Origin: BTRF01 sp036986255
GTDB lineage: Bacteria > Patescibacteriota > WWE3 > 9FT-COMBO-53-11
Direction of reading: 5' to 3'
Length of the DNA: 24,393 nucleotides
Assembly (NCBI GenBank): GCA_036986255.1
Contig: BTRF01000003.1
Location: 1 to 24,393, forward strand
Of the stretch, positions 16,261 through 23,247 are shown piece after piece; position 1 is the stretch's first letter, and each line of letters opens with the position of its first letter. The translations under genes and the position numbers were made by a program. The notes below the pieces were generated by a model that saw only the letters and a list, made by a program, of their open reading frames with translations, was not told the DNA's origin and ran no database searches.

Positions 16261-17082
16261 ATGATCAGAAAAATGCTCCGGCGCATCCTGCGTTTGATCC
16301 TTTTTGCCCTCTCCCGCTGGACGATTCGAAAGCACCGTCCTACCATCATCGCCATCGTCGGCGAAGGAGAAACGGGAATCGTCCGCGAAGCAATCTACGC
16401 CGTTTTAAAGAACCATCTTCCCGTGCGCCGCAACCTCGAGCCCCCCAGCGCAGAATTTGTCCTGCCCCTAACCATCCTGGGAACCCAAGAATACCCCACC
16501 GCTTTCTGGAGATGGGTGGCTATCCTAGCTCGAAGCGTAGGTCAGCTTCTGCTTCTTCCCCCCCACCGCCACACCCTTATCTTGGAGATCGGCTATACCC
16601 GCAAAGAAACTTTCGACTACTTTTGGAGAATCACCCAACCCCAAATCTTAGTCATCTGCGGCCGGGCACCCTACCTCTCCAAAGAGCAGACCGCTCCCAA
16701 GGTAATCACGGTCAAGCCCACCCCCAACCTAAACGGTTCCTTTACCGCCGCCCTTCAAGTTGGAGAGGCCCTCGGCATCAGCCGTAAAGAGGGGGAGAAA
16801 GCTTTGACAGACTTTACCCTTCCCAAGGCAAGAATCCGCATCCTCCCTACCAAATCAGGGGGGTTGGTAATTGATGCCACCTACCAATACTTCCCCCCGG
16901 AACCAGAAGCTTTAAACGAAATTCTGGAAGCTATCCCCGGTAAAAAAACGATCCTCTCCCCCCGAAACCTCCCCAAAGAAGCTCCAAAAATCAAGGGGGG
17001 TAGGGTGGCTGTACTCACCGGCCCAGCTAAAAAAATGTGGCCCCTCCTTCTAGAGCTGACTAAGACGCCGTGGGCGGAATAA
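16261..17082 (+). CDS. Degenerate MurF-like Mur-ligase paralogue lacking the ATP-binding loop
   Basis: A 273-residue protein recognisable as a reduced Mur ligase of the MurF type. The N-terminus is a basic amphipathic stretch (MIRKMLRRILRLILFAL) that may touch the membrane. Next, PTIIAIVGEGETGIVREAIY aligns with the ligase segment where GSxGKT(S/T) is expected. Here it reads GEGETG, so the P-loop lysine is gone. Remaining similarities are VPLTILG-like LPLTILG, LILEIGYTRKET, and VIDATYQYFPPEPEAL, matching IIDDTYNANPxSM. The N-terminal uridine-binding domain and about 100 residues of the central domain are absent. The frame is intact, which argues for selection as a non-catalytic protein. ATG 16261 is chosen from the promoter position. 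The sigma-factor gene follows after 4 nt. A role in sensing cell-wall precursors is speculation. Confidence 0.75.
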   Translation: MIRKMLRRILRLILFALSRWTIRKHRPTIIAIVGEGETGIVREAIYAVLKNHLPVRRNLEPPSAEFVLPLTILGTQEYPTAFWRWVAILARSVGQLLLLPPHRHTLILEIGYTRKETFDYFWRITQPQILVICGRAPYLSKEQTAPKVITVKPTPNLNGSFTAALQVGEALGISRKEGEKALTDFTLPKARIRILPTKSGGLVIDATYQYFPPEPEALNEILEAIPGKKTILSPRNLPKEAPKIKGGRVAVLTGPAKKMWPLLLELTKTPWAE

Positions 17083-17086
17083 TTCA

Positions 17087-17644
17087 ATGGATATCCAGGA
17101 GGAAGAAAAACTTGTCCGGGCCGCCAAGAAAATCCGAAAAGGGCCTAACCACCCTTTCGGAAAACTCTACGAAGAGCACGCCCAAAAAATAAGGAGATAC
17201 TTTCTCGCCCGCCTTAACGATGAAACCGCTGCCGACGACCTCGCTTCCAAAACTTTTGAGAAAGCGCTGAACGGGCTGGACAGCTTCCGATGGCAGGGAG
17301 TTCCGTTCTCCGCCTGGCTCTTCAAGATCGCCCGAAACACCTATTTCGACCACCTGAGAAGCAAAAAAGGACGCTCCCAAGTAAACCTGGAAAAAGCCGG
17401 ACCCCTCCAAGGGGATTTCCCCAACCAATTCGAGGAACTCGTGGGTGAAGAAGAGGAGGACTGGCTCTCTCAAGCTCTGCTCACAATCTCCCCGCGGGAG
17501 CGGGAGATAGTTTACCTCAAATTCTACGAGGGGCTTACCAATCGGGCAATTGCTAAACTTACCAAACTTTCGGAAACTAATGTGGGAACGATCCTCTACC
17601 GCACCATCCGCAAGCTCCGCAAAGAGCTAACCTCAACAGAGTAA
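17087..17644 (+). CDS. ECF-type RNA polymerase sigma factor (sigma-70 family)
   Basis: A 185-residue two-domain sigma factor. Region 2 spans about residues 20-95, with HPFGKLYEEHAQKIRRYFLARL, DDLASKTFEKAL (the usual D-D-x-x-Q/S-x-x-F) and FSAWLFKIARNTYFDHLR. Region 4 spans about 128-182, with LLTISPREREIVYLKFYEGLTNRAIA and the recognition helix SETNVGTILYRTIRKLRKEL. There is no region 3 and no anti-sigma gene nearby. It starts 4 nt after the MurF-like gene, so the two are probably one operon with coupled translation. Its targets cannot be read. The position between two halves of the dcw cluster suggests cell-envelope control, but that is inference. Confidence 0.93.
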   Translation: MDIQEEEKLVRAAKKIRKGPNHPFGKLYEEHAQKIRRYFLARLNDETAADDLASKTFEKALNGLDSFRWQGVPFSAWLFKIARNTYFDHLRSKKGRSQVNLEKAGPLQGDFPNQFEELVGEEEEDWLSQALLTISPREREIVYLKFYEGLTNRAIAKLTKLSETNVGTILYRTIRKLRKELTSTE

Positions 17645-17646
17645 AG

Positions 17647-17675
17647 TTGAAAAACCCATAGTGATAGAGTAAAAT
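17647..17675 (+). promoter_or_regulatory. Promoter of the small four-cysteine protein
   Basis: TTGAAA (17647-17652), a 17-bp spacer and TAAAAT (17670-17675) each match consensus at 5 of 6. The predicted start near 17682 leaves a short leader containing the AGGAGA ribosome-binding site (17695-17700), 5 nt before ATG 17706. Confidence 0.75.
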
Positions 17676-17705
17676 AAATAATAACACCCAGGTTAGGAGA
17701 GAGAC

Positions 17706-17897
17706 ATGAGCAACCAAATCTTCACACCGGTGGTCACCCAAGAAGATCACCTGTGCGGGAAATGCCAAGCTCTGATCCCTAAAGGAACCAGAGCATACGA
17801 AACAAGGGTAGGAACATCTGCTTTAACAAAGTACGGGCGGGAAAGGCCTATCGTCGTTAAGGTGAGATACTGCACCTCCTGCCGTCCCAAGGGTTAG
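17706..17897 (+). CDS. Small four-cysteine (probable zinc-binding) protein of unknown function
   Basis: A 63-residue protein that I do not recognise. It has two cysteine pairs, CGKC (17-20) and CTSC (56-59), spaced as in a zinc ribbon or knuckle. Between them is a basic, beta-prone stretch with no obvious catalytic motif. There is no signal peptide or membrane segment. That it is real is supported by a good promoter (17647-17675), AGGAGA 5 nt before the ATG, and a strong terminator beginning within its last codons. It is a separate transcription unit from the sigma gene. A role as a small nucleic-acid-binding or regulatory factor is possible but not shown. Confidence 0.75.
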   Translation: MSNQIFTPVVTQEDHLCGKCQALIPKGTRAYETRVGTSALTKYGRERPIVVKVRYCTSCRPKG

Positions 17898-17918
17898 AAG
17901 CACTTCTAGCCCTTTTTT
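17891..17918 (+). terminator. Rho-independent terminator of the small protein gene
   Basis: A 9-bp stem GGGTTAGAA (17891-17899) / TTCTAGCCC (17904-17912) with one G-T wobble and loop GCAC is followed by TTTTTT. The stem includes the TAG stop. It also overlaps the 3' end of the convergent murA (17906). On the minus strand no T tract follows. Confidence 0.9.
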
Positions 17919-19264
17919 ATTCGGGCGCCGAGCAAGCTTAATTTCTCCTCAAAGCGCTCGTACCCCCGCTCGATATGTTCAACCCCGTAGACTTCGCTTC
18001 TTCCTTCCGCCGCCAGAGCCGCCAGAACCAGAGTTGCCCCGGCCCGAAGATCGCTAATTCTCACCTTTGCTCCTTGAAGTTCGGTAGGTCCTTCTACCCG
18101 AGCAAACGCCTTAGGCGGTCCGCTCGAACGAGACCAATCGAAATTGTATCTACTAGGGTCAAACTTCCTTCCCGCCTCATTTGGAGTGCAAAGGGTCGTG
18201 TGAATCCCAAACTTCTTCAGCTCTCCAAGATACTTCCAACGATCCTCATAAACGGTCTCATGAACCCAGGATTCCCCTTCCGCCTGAGCCAGAAGGAGGG
18301 TCATCGGCTGCTGCCAGTCGGTCATAAAACCGGGATGAGGGGCCGTCTCAACCTCCACCGGCCGAAGGGCCGCCTTAGAATCGGACCAAACCCGCAAACC
18401 ACCTGGAGAAGCCTCAAAGGGAACACCAACTTCCTCGAGTTTGTATAGAAAGGCCTCCAAATGAGCACTCTCCACGCCGGACAAGGTCACATCCCCGCAA
18501 GTTGCCGCGGCCGCCACGGCAAAAGTAACCGCCTCGTTGCGATCGGGCAAAACTTCGTGGCAGGCTCCGGTTAGGGACGAAACTCCCTGAACCATAACCG
18601 TGCGCGGATCATGGGGATCCCTTTGGATCCGCGCCCCCATTTTCCTAAGGAGCAGAATTAAATCATCAACCTCGGGCTCAACTGCGGCGCCGGCAATCTC
18701 AGTCTCCCCCTCCGCCAGAACGGCCGCCAGAAGGGCATTCTCCGTCCCCATGACGGTGTTTTTCCTGAAAATAATTCGCCCTCCCCGTAGCTTCTTGACC
18801 TTTCCTTCAATCCGGTGCGCATCGACGGCAAATTGGGCCCCCAAGCTCTCCAAGGCGGAAAGATGCCGATCAAGAGGCCTCTTCCCAATGGGACAGCCGC
18901 CGGGAGTAGGTAGAACCACCTTCCCCTCTCGGGCTAAAAGCGGCCCCATCGCAATCACGGCGGCGCGGGACCGCGCCGCTAAGGTCCGGGGGATACGAAC
19001 CTTGAGCGCGGAGGGAGATTGAAGACGGAGCGAGTTTGCCCCCAATCTCGAAACTGCAACTCCCAACGAACCAACAATCTCCAAATCCACCGCCACATCG
19101 GCAATCCCGGGAACGTTCCTCAAAACTAAGGGCTGGTCGGTAAGAAGGGAAGCCGCAATCTCCTTTATAGCTGCATTCTTTGCCCCTGAAATTTGAACTG
19201 TGCCCCGCAAGGGCACCCCCCCATCGATAACATACCTCTTCCCGGATACAATCTGCCTAGCCAT
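17906..19264 (-). CDS. murA: UDP-GlcNAc 1-carboxyvinyltransferase (MurA)
   Basis: First committed step of peptidoglycan synthesis: transfer of enolpyruvate from PEP to UDP-GlcNAc in the cytoplasm. The protein has 452 residues from ATG 19264 (a TTG at 19267 precedes it), slightly longer than usual because of an insert near TTLCTPNEAGRKFDPSRYNF. Seen are the N-terminal SGAKNAAIKEIAASLLTD, the catalytic cysteine in PTPGGCPIGKRP (C124), TAPHPGFMTDWQQP with the catalytic Asp, and the C-terminal ISDLRAGATLVLAALAAEG and HIERGYERFEEKL. The Cys means fosfomycin could in principle alkylate it. It lies 60 nt after ftsI as the last gene of the mraZ operon. Its 3' end overlaps the opposing terminator. Confidence 0.96.
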   Translation of the reverse strand: MARQIVSGKRYVIDGGVPLRGTVQISGAKNAAIKEIAASLLTDQPLVLRNVPGIADVAVDLEIVGSLGVAVSRLGANSLRLQSPSALKVRIPRTLAARSRAAVIAMGPLLAREGKVVLPTPGGCPIGKRPLDRHLSALESLGAQFAVDAHRIEGKVKKLRGGRIIFRKNTVMGTENALLAAVLAEGETEIAGAAVEPEVDDLILLLRKMGARIQRDPHDPRTVMVQGVSSLTGACHEVLPDRNEAVTFAVAAAATCGDVTLSGVESAHLEAFLYKLEEVGVPFEASPGGLRVWSDSKAALRPVEVETAPHPGFMTDWQQPMTLLLAQAEGESWVHETVYEDRWKYLGELKKFGIHTTLCTPNEAGRKFDPSRYNFDWSRSSGPPKAFARVEGPTELQGAKVRISDLRAGATLVLAALAAEGRSEVYGVEHIERGYERFEEKLSLLGARIKKG

Positions 19265-19327
19265 CAATTAAATAAACGAAGATAGGGTCTTTTCAGCACA
19301 GCTTTCTACTTACTACTAACTACCCCA

Positions 19328-21082
19328 TCACTTATCCGGCATAATCCCAAAAAGAGGGGCGATCTCCTCAAACGCTTCAACCCACAAGGGGACAACCGTC
19401 GTAGCCGAAAAGGTGGAAGTGGAGGGCTCTTCCAAACGAATTATCATCACGAAAGAGCGATCTTTAAAGGGGAATCCAACGAAGGTAACATTACTTTTGT
19501 TGGGATCATAGCGTCCCCCGACCGGAATCTGAGCCGTTCCGGTCTTGCCGCCAATGCGGTAACGGGTTTTTCTTAAAATTATCGACTCGCCGCCGGAAAC
19601 GGCTGAGCGCAAAAGCTCTCCCACCACTTTAGCCGTCTTTGGAGAGATAACCCGCCGAATCGATTGGGGCGAAAAGTTAACCTCCCTCCCATTGCGACCC
19701 ACGATCTTATCCACCACGTAGGGCTTCATCAAAATCCCCCCGTTAGCCAAGGCGGCATAAGCCGCAGCCATTTGAATAGGGGTTATGGCGATCCCCTGTC
19801 CAAACCCGGCCGTAGCCAGATCAATCTTCCGCCAATTCCCAAGCTCTTTGACCAGCCCAACCTCTTCCCCCTCCAAATCAATCCCCAACTGCGAGCCAAA
19901 ACCAAAGTTAAGAAAGTAACTCCGCAGTGTCTCCCGTCCGGTCGCCAGAGCAACTTCCGCCGCCCCCACGTTGTTGGACTTCTGCAGCAACTGAGTCAGA
20001 CCCTGCTTCCCCCAATGCTTCCCGTCCCAAGTGTTAATCGTTGAAGCTCCAATCCGAAGGGGCCCGTCGTCCATAAAAGTCCAAGAGGTGGAAATCTCTT
20101 CTGAATCCAACGCCGATGCAATCGTAACGGGCTTCATTATCGAACCGGGCTCATAGGAAACAGCGATGGTCAGATTGCGAAACTCCCTTTTGTTCTCCTG
20201 GGTATTTCCCCCGGGAGGGATAAAAGGACTAAAATCCCCGGGGTCAAAGCTGGGGTAGTTCCCCATCGCCAAAACTCTCCCCGTCCAGGGCTCTAAAACC
20301 ACAAAAGAACCGCTCTTGGCCCCGTAGCGCTTCACACCTTCTTTAATCTTCCGCTCCAGGATCGACTGAACACCTCGGTCAATCGTGAGATAAAGATCCG
20401 CCCCATTTTGAGCGGACAGCAGGCTAGAGTCCCCCATAAGAATGGGTACGCCTTTCTGGGAATACTCGCGATTTGATTTTCCAGATTTTCCGCGCAGATC
20501 CCCGTCGTAGTAACCTTCCAAACCGTTGTAGCCCTTATTTCGCCCGTCGGCGTCGGAGGCCACAAAACCCAGCACGGGGGCGGCAAGGCGGCCCTCAGGG
20601 TAGAACCTTCGCGGGTCGGGATCAAAGCTCAATCCTAAAATCTTCTGCTCTTCCAGCTTCCTCATTAACTTAACCGGAATTTTGCGCGCCAAAGCTACCC
20701 ACTGGCGGTTCTCCTTCTCCAAAAGCTCCTCCAGGCGCGCGGAGAGATATTCACGCGGATTCTCAACCCCCTTTGGGACGGGGTTGTAGCTAAAAAACCG
20801 GGTATCTTCCAATAAAATTGAAGCGATGGTCTTCGCCGCCACCTTAGGATCTTCGATCAGCTGGGGATTGGCAAATACTAAATAGGACTCCTCATTGGTT
20901 ACTAAAATTCCACCGGAGGAGAAAAGCCGTCCTCGCTCGGCGGGAATCTCGGTCGAGGAGGTCCTCTGCTTTTCCGCTGTAATCAGATACTGCTCACGGT
21001 CCAGAACTTGGATAGTAAAAAGTTTAATAATCACCGCCAGAAAACCTACAAGAAAAAAAATAAGGGCAACTTTAAGGCGCAT
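19328..21082 (-). CDS. ftsI: Septal class B penicillin-binding protein (FtsI/PBP2-like transpeptidase)
   Basis: Membrane-anchored transpeptidase that cross-links septal peptidoglycan, acting with FtsW. The protein has 584 residues. An N-terminal transmembrane helix (about 4-24) is followed by the dimerisation or pedestal domain (RGRLFSSGG..., LGFVASDADGRNKGYNGLEGYYD) and the transpeptidase domain. Its three motifs are SIMK (314-317), SNN (369-371) and KTG (513-515). No PASTA domain is present. The gene starts at ATG 21082, sharing one base with the ftsL-like stop (TAATG), and murA follows after 60 nt. Context in mraZ-rsmH-ftsL-ftsI order supports FtsI rather than the elongation PBP2. Confidence 0.95.
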   Translation of the reverse strand: MRLKVALIFFLVGFLAVIIKLFTIQVLDREQYLITAEKQRTSSTEIPAERGRLFSSGGILVTNEESYLVFANPQLIEDPKVAAKTIASILLEDTRFFSYNPVPKGVENPREYLSARLEELLEKENRQWVALARKIPVKLMRKLEEQKILGLSFDPDPRRFYPEGRLAAPVLGFVASDADGRNKGYNGLEGYYDGDLRGKSGKSNREYSQKGVPILMGDSSLLSAQNGADLYLTIDRGVQSILERKIKEGVKRYGAKSGSFVVLEPWTGRVLAMGNYPSFDPGDFSPFIPPGGNTQENKREFRNLTIAVSYEPGSIMKPVTIASALDSEEISTSWTFMDDGPLRIGASTINTWDGKHWGKQGLTQLLQKSNNVGAAEVALATGRETLRSYFLNFGFGSQLGIDLEGEEVGLVKELGNWRKIDLATAGFGQGIAITPIQMAAAYAALANGGILMKPYVVDKIVGRNGREVNFSPQSIRRVISPKTAKVVGELLRSAVSGGESIILRKTRYRIGGKTGTAQIPVGGRYDPNKSNVTFVGFPFKDRSFVMIIRLEEPSTSTFSATTVVPLWVEAFEEIAPLFGIMPDK

Positions 21083-21351
21083 TACTGCTGGGGAGCAAGG
21101 GCGACCGGAACGGGTGGGAGGTATTGAAGCTTGCCCGGTTTCATACCCAGCTTCTCGGCCTGCCCCCGGATTGATTCCAAAGAAGAAGCTCTCGCCGCCT
21201 CATTCTCCAACTCCAAAAGCCGGGACTGCAAAAGCTTTTTTTCGGCAAGAAGCTCCTGCGTTTCCCGACCCTTAACAATCAAAGAGTTAACTACAACAAC
21301 CTGCGCCAAAACTATTAAGAAGAATAAAACCACAAAGATCTTTTTACTCAT
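21082..21351 (-). CDS. ftsL: FtsL/DivIC-like septum protein
   Basis: A small bitopic protein of 89 residues. A short KK-containing cytoplasmic tip is followed by a transmembrane helix (about 5-27, IFVVLFFLIVLAQVVVVNSLIV) and a coiled coil (about 30-66, rich in L, E, K and Q heptads such as QELLAEKKLLQSRLLELENEAA). A Pro-rich end closes it. Sequence conservation in FtsL is low, so the call rests on topology, size and position between rsmH and ftsI. It overlaps rsmH by 4 nt (ATGA) and ftsI by 1 nt, implying coupled translation. It probably forms the FtsQ-FtsL subcomplex with the FtsQ encoded at 7011. Confidence 0.8.
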   Translation of the reverse strand: MSKKIFVVLFFLIVLAQVVVVNSLIVKGRETQELLAEKKLLQSRLLELENEAARASSLESIRGQAEKLGMKPGKLQYLPPVPVALAPQQ

Positions 21352-22229
21352 TTTTTCTCTACGCTCCTCAGTCGAGCCGAGCGCGAACGAGGATTCTTCG
21401 ACACCTCAAAAGGCGCCGGGCGGATGGGCTTTTCGGTGAGAACCGCTCCCAAACCCTCCTTCTCCTGCTCCCTCAAAAACCTCTTCACTTCCCGGTCTTC
21501 CAAGGAATGGAAGGAAATCACCACCAGCCTCCCGCCGGTTTGAAGAACCCCAAACGCTCGGGGCAGTGCGGACCGCAGATTTTCGACCTCGTCGTTTACT
21601 GCGATCCGGAGCGCTTGAAAGACCTTTGTCGCCGGATGGACTCTTTTCTTACACCCGCTTCCCTTAACCTTAGCGACGACCTTGACCAAGTCCCCAGTCG
21701 TCTCAAAGGGTTTTAAGGTACGGGCGCTGACAATAGAAGAAGCAAGCGGCCAAGCCCGCTCTTCCTCACCAAATTTTTGAAAAAGTTCTGTAAGTTCATT
21801 TTTAGTCAAGCCATTTAAAAGATCTGCTGCTGTAACGGACAGATGGGGATCGGTGCGCATATCCAGCGGTTCTTCCTTTTGAAAAGTGAACCCTCGACCG
21901 GACTCCTCGAGTTGCCACGAGGAAACGCCCAAATCCATAAGCACTCCATCCGCATCGGTGAAACCATTTTTATCTGCAATCCGGTCAATCTCGCGAAAGT
22001 TTCCTCTCACCAGCCTGACCCGCTCCGCCACTCCTGCTTCCTGCATCCTGCTTCCCGCTTTCTTCAAGATTTCAGGATCACGATCAATTCCCAACACCTT
22101 ACCGCCAGCCTGGGCAATTGCCAAAGCGTGACCGCCCTCTCCCACCGTAGCGTCGATATATCTCTTTCTGGATTGGACAGCCAAAATTTTCAAAACTTCG
22201 TTAAGAAGGACTGGTTTATGGATAAACAT
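21348..22229 (-). CDS. rsmH: 16S rRNA (cytosine-1402-N4) methyltransferase RsmH (MraW)
   Basis: SAM-dependent methyltransferase acting on C1402 of 16S rRNA in the ribosomal P site. The protein has 293 residues, normal for the family. It opens with the family start IHKPVLLNEVL. The SAM motif is DATVGEGGHA (26-35), followed by VLGIDRDP, the strongly conserved LMDLGVSSWQLEESGRGFTF, ALRIAVNDEVENL and VISFHSLEDREVKRF. The last three are diagnostic of RsmH. It is the second gene after mraZ (23-nt gap) and ends in a 4-nt overlap with the ftsL-like gene. No Shine-Dalgarno is visible. Confidence 0.97.
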   Translation of the reverse strand: MFIHKPVLLNEVLKILAVQSRKRYIDATVGEGGHALAIAQAGGKVLGIDRDPEILKKAGSRMQEAGVAERVRLVRGNFREIDRIADKNGFTDADGVLMDLGVSSWQLEESGRGFTFQKEEPLDMRTDPHLSVTAADLLNGLTKNELTELFQKFGEEERAWPLASSIVSARTLKPFETTGDLVKVVAKVKGSGCKKRVHPATKVFQALRIAVNDEVENLRSALPRAFGVLQTGGRLVVISFHSLEDREVKRFLREQEKEGLGAVLTEKPIRPAPFEVSKNPRSRSARLRSVEKK

Positions 22230-22252
22230 AATTCGGGATTCCAGGCCGGAAA

Positions 22253-22672
22253 CTACAGTTTGAGACTTCTACCGGCCTTCTCGCCAAGTAATTCGAGGCG
22301 CTTGTGCCAACTCTTCCTGGACCAAATCTCAACCCACTTGCCCAAACCCACAAAAACAACCTCATCTCCCGAGCTAATCCGAGCATGGTCAATTAACGGC
22401 TGGGGCAGGACGAACCGGCCCTGCAAGTCAAACTCAACCTCATGGGCCCCGCCCATCAAAAAACGGGCCGTATCGCGGACTTCCGGACTGGTCAGCGGAC
22501 CGCCTAAAACCTCTTCAATTAAAGTTGACCAATCCCTCTTCGAGACAACTAAGAGAGACCCTTCATAGCCGCGCATTACCACGGCATTCTTCCCTAAACC
22601 CTCACGAAGTTTTTTGGGAAGAGACACCCGGTTTTTCGCTCCGACCTTAGACAAATATTCACCTATCAGCAT
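22253..22672 (-). CDS. mraZ: Transcriptional regulator MraZ
   Basis: AbrB/SpoVT-fold DNA-binding protein that represses its own dcw operon in bacteria where it has been studied. The protein has 139 residues with two swapped-hairpin repeats. The first is GEYLSKVGAKNRVSLPKKLRE (its usual DxKGR is degenerate, VGAKNR) and the second is EVEFDLQGRFVLPQPLIDHA with an intact DxxGR. The start is ATG 22672, with a stop codon in frame shortly upstream and no Shine-Dalgarno nearby. It heads mraZ-rsmH-ftsL-ftsI-murA. Repeated AAAGTGG-type boxes over the promoter (22746-22788) match the known MraZ target pattern and point to autoregulation. Confidence 0.95.
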   Translation of the reverse strand: MLIGEYLSKVGAKNRVSLPKKLREGLGKNAVVMRGYEGSLLVVSKRDWSTLIEEVLGGPLTSPEVRDTARFLMGGAHEVEFDLQGRFVLPQPLIDHARISSGDEVVFVGLGKWVEIWSRKSWHKRLELLGEKAGRSLKL

Positions 22673-22696
22673 GATCTTTTATTAAAGGGCAGGCTT

Positions 22697-22725
22697 ATCC
22701 TCCGTAGCTTTATGCGAAGGAGGAT
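22697..22725 (-). promoter_or_regulatory. Stem-loop in the mraZ leader
   Basis: ATCCTCC (minus strand 22725-22719) can pair with GGAGGAT (22703-22697) around a 15-nt loop, in the predicted mraZ 5' leader of about 100 nt. The GGAGG it contains is some 25 nt before the ATG, too far for a normal ribosome-binding site, and would be hidden in the stem. No function is known. Confidence 0.4.
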
Positions 22726-22745
22726 GTCACCATCACGGCATTTAG

Positions 22746-22788
22746 CACCACTTTAGAGCACCAATCGCCACTTATCACCACTTTAGAG
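22746..22788 (-). promoter_or_regulatory. MraZ-box array (operator of the mraZ operon)
   Basis: Read on the minus strand, CTCTAAAGTGGTG occurs twice (22776-22788 and 22746-22758), exactly 30 bp apart. A related TAAGTGG (22768-22774) lies 10 bp after the first AAAGTGG and 20 bp before the second. This 10-bp phasing fits binding along one face by a ring-shaped MraZ multimer, whose known targets are repeated AAAGTG/TGGG-type boxes. The first box overlaps the predicted -10. Confidence 0.75.
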
Positions 22789-22809
22789 GTTTTGCAAATA
22801 AAAAGTCAA
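22782..22809 (-). promoter_or_regulatory. Promoter of the mraZ-rsmH-ftsL-ftsI-murA operon
   Basis: Minus-strand -35 TTGACT (22804-22809, 5 of 6), a 16-bp spacer and -10 TCTAAA (22782-22787, 4 of 6). The -10 lies inside the first MraZ box, so bound MraZ would block RNA polymerase. A separate TTGACA overlapping the stop of the upstream gene has no matching -10. Confidence 0.55.
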
Positions 22810-22826
22810 GGGATGTTCCTATCTTG

Positions 22827-23240
22827 TCAAAGAGGAGTCTTGCGCCGAAAGACTTTCTTCGGCACCGGGCGACGGGAATAGCGCGGGAAGATTTGATTTA
22901 ATATATCGGCAAACTCCCTCCAAAACTCTTCTTTTGCCAATCGTTTAGCTAAACGCTCATAACCACCGGAGCCGGACCTCAGCTGATTCTGAACCTTAGT
23001 AATTGTTGGATCGCTAACTTTCAAAATCTCTTTTATCCTGCGGTAGCCAAAATCCTTCATCAAAAGAACCGCAATCGCCAAGCGCTTAGCTAACATAATC
23101 TTTTCTGTATAAGTTAAAAGATCAAGGAAAAACTCTTCCGCTTCCTTTTTACTCCTTAAACTTACCGAAGATTCCCAGAAAAGCTCATAAACCCGCTTTT
23201 CTACATCCGACTTCATTCTGCGTCTCGAAACCTGCACCAT
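22827..23240 (-). CDS. TrpR/YerC-family helix-turn-helix regulator
   Basis: A 137-residue protein of the Trp-repressor superfamily (YerC/YecD group). The core EAEEFFLDLLTYTEKIMLAKRLAIAVLLMKDFGYRRIKEILKVSDPTITKVQNQL (about 33-88) contains the family's LxxLLTxxExxxLAKR helix and a helix-turn-helix with the VSDPTITKVQNQL recognition part. Tryptophan binding is not established for this group and the target is unknown. A basic tail (RRPVPKKVFRRK) follows. The start is ATG 23240, placed exactly 7 nt after a -10 AATAAT, so the mRNA may be leaderless. An internal ATG at 23216 is less likely. The gap to mraZ is 154 nt and contains the mraZ promoter. Confidence 0.88.
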   Translation of the reverse strand: MVQVSRRRMKSDVEKRVYELFWESSVSLRSKKEAEEFFLDLLTYTEKIMLAKRLAIAVLLMKDFGYRRIKEILKVSDPTITKVQNQLRSGSGGYERLAKRLAKEEFWREFADILNQIFPRYSRRPVPKKVFRRKTPL

Positions 23241-23247
23241 CTATTTA

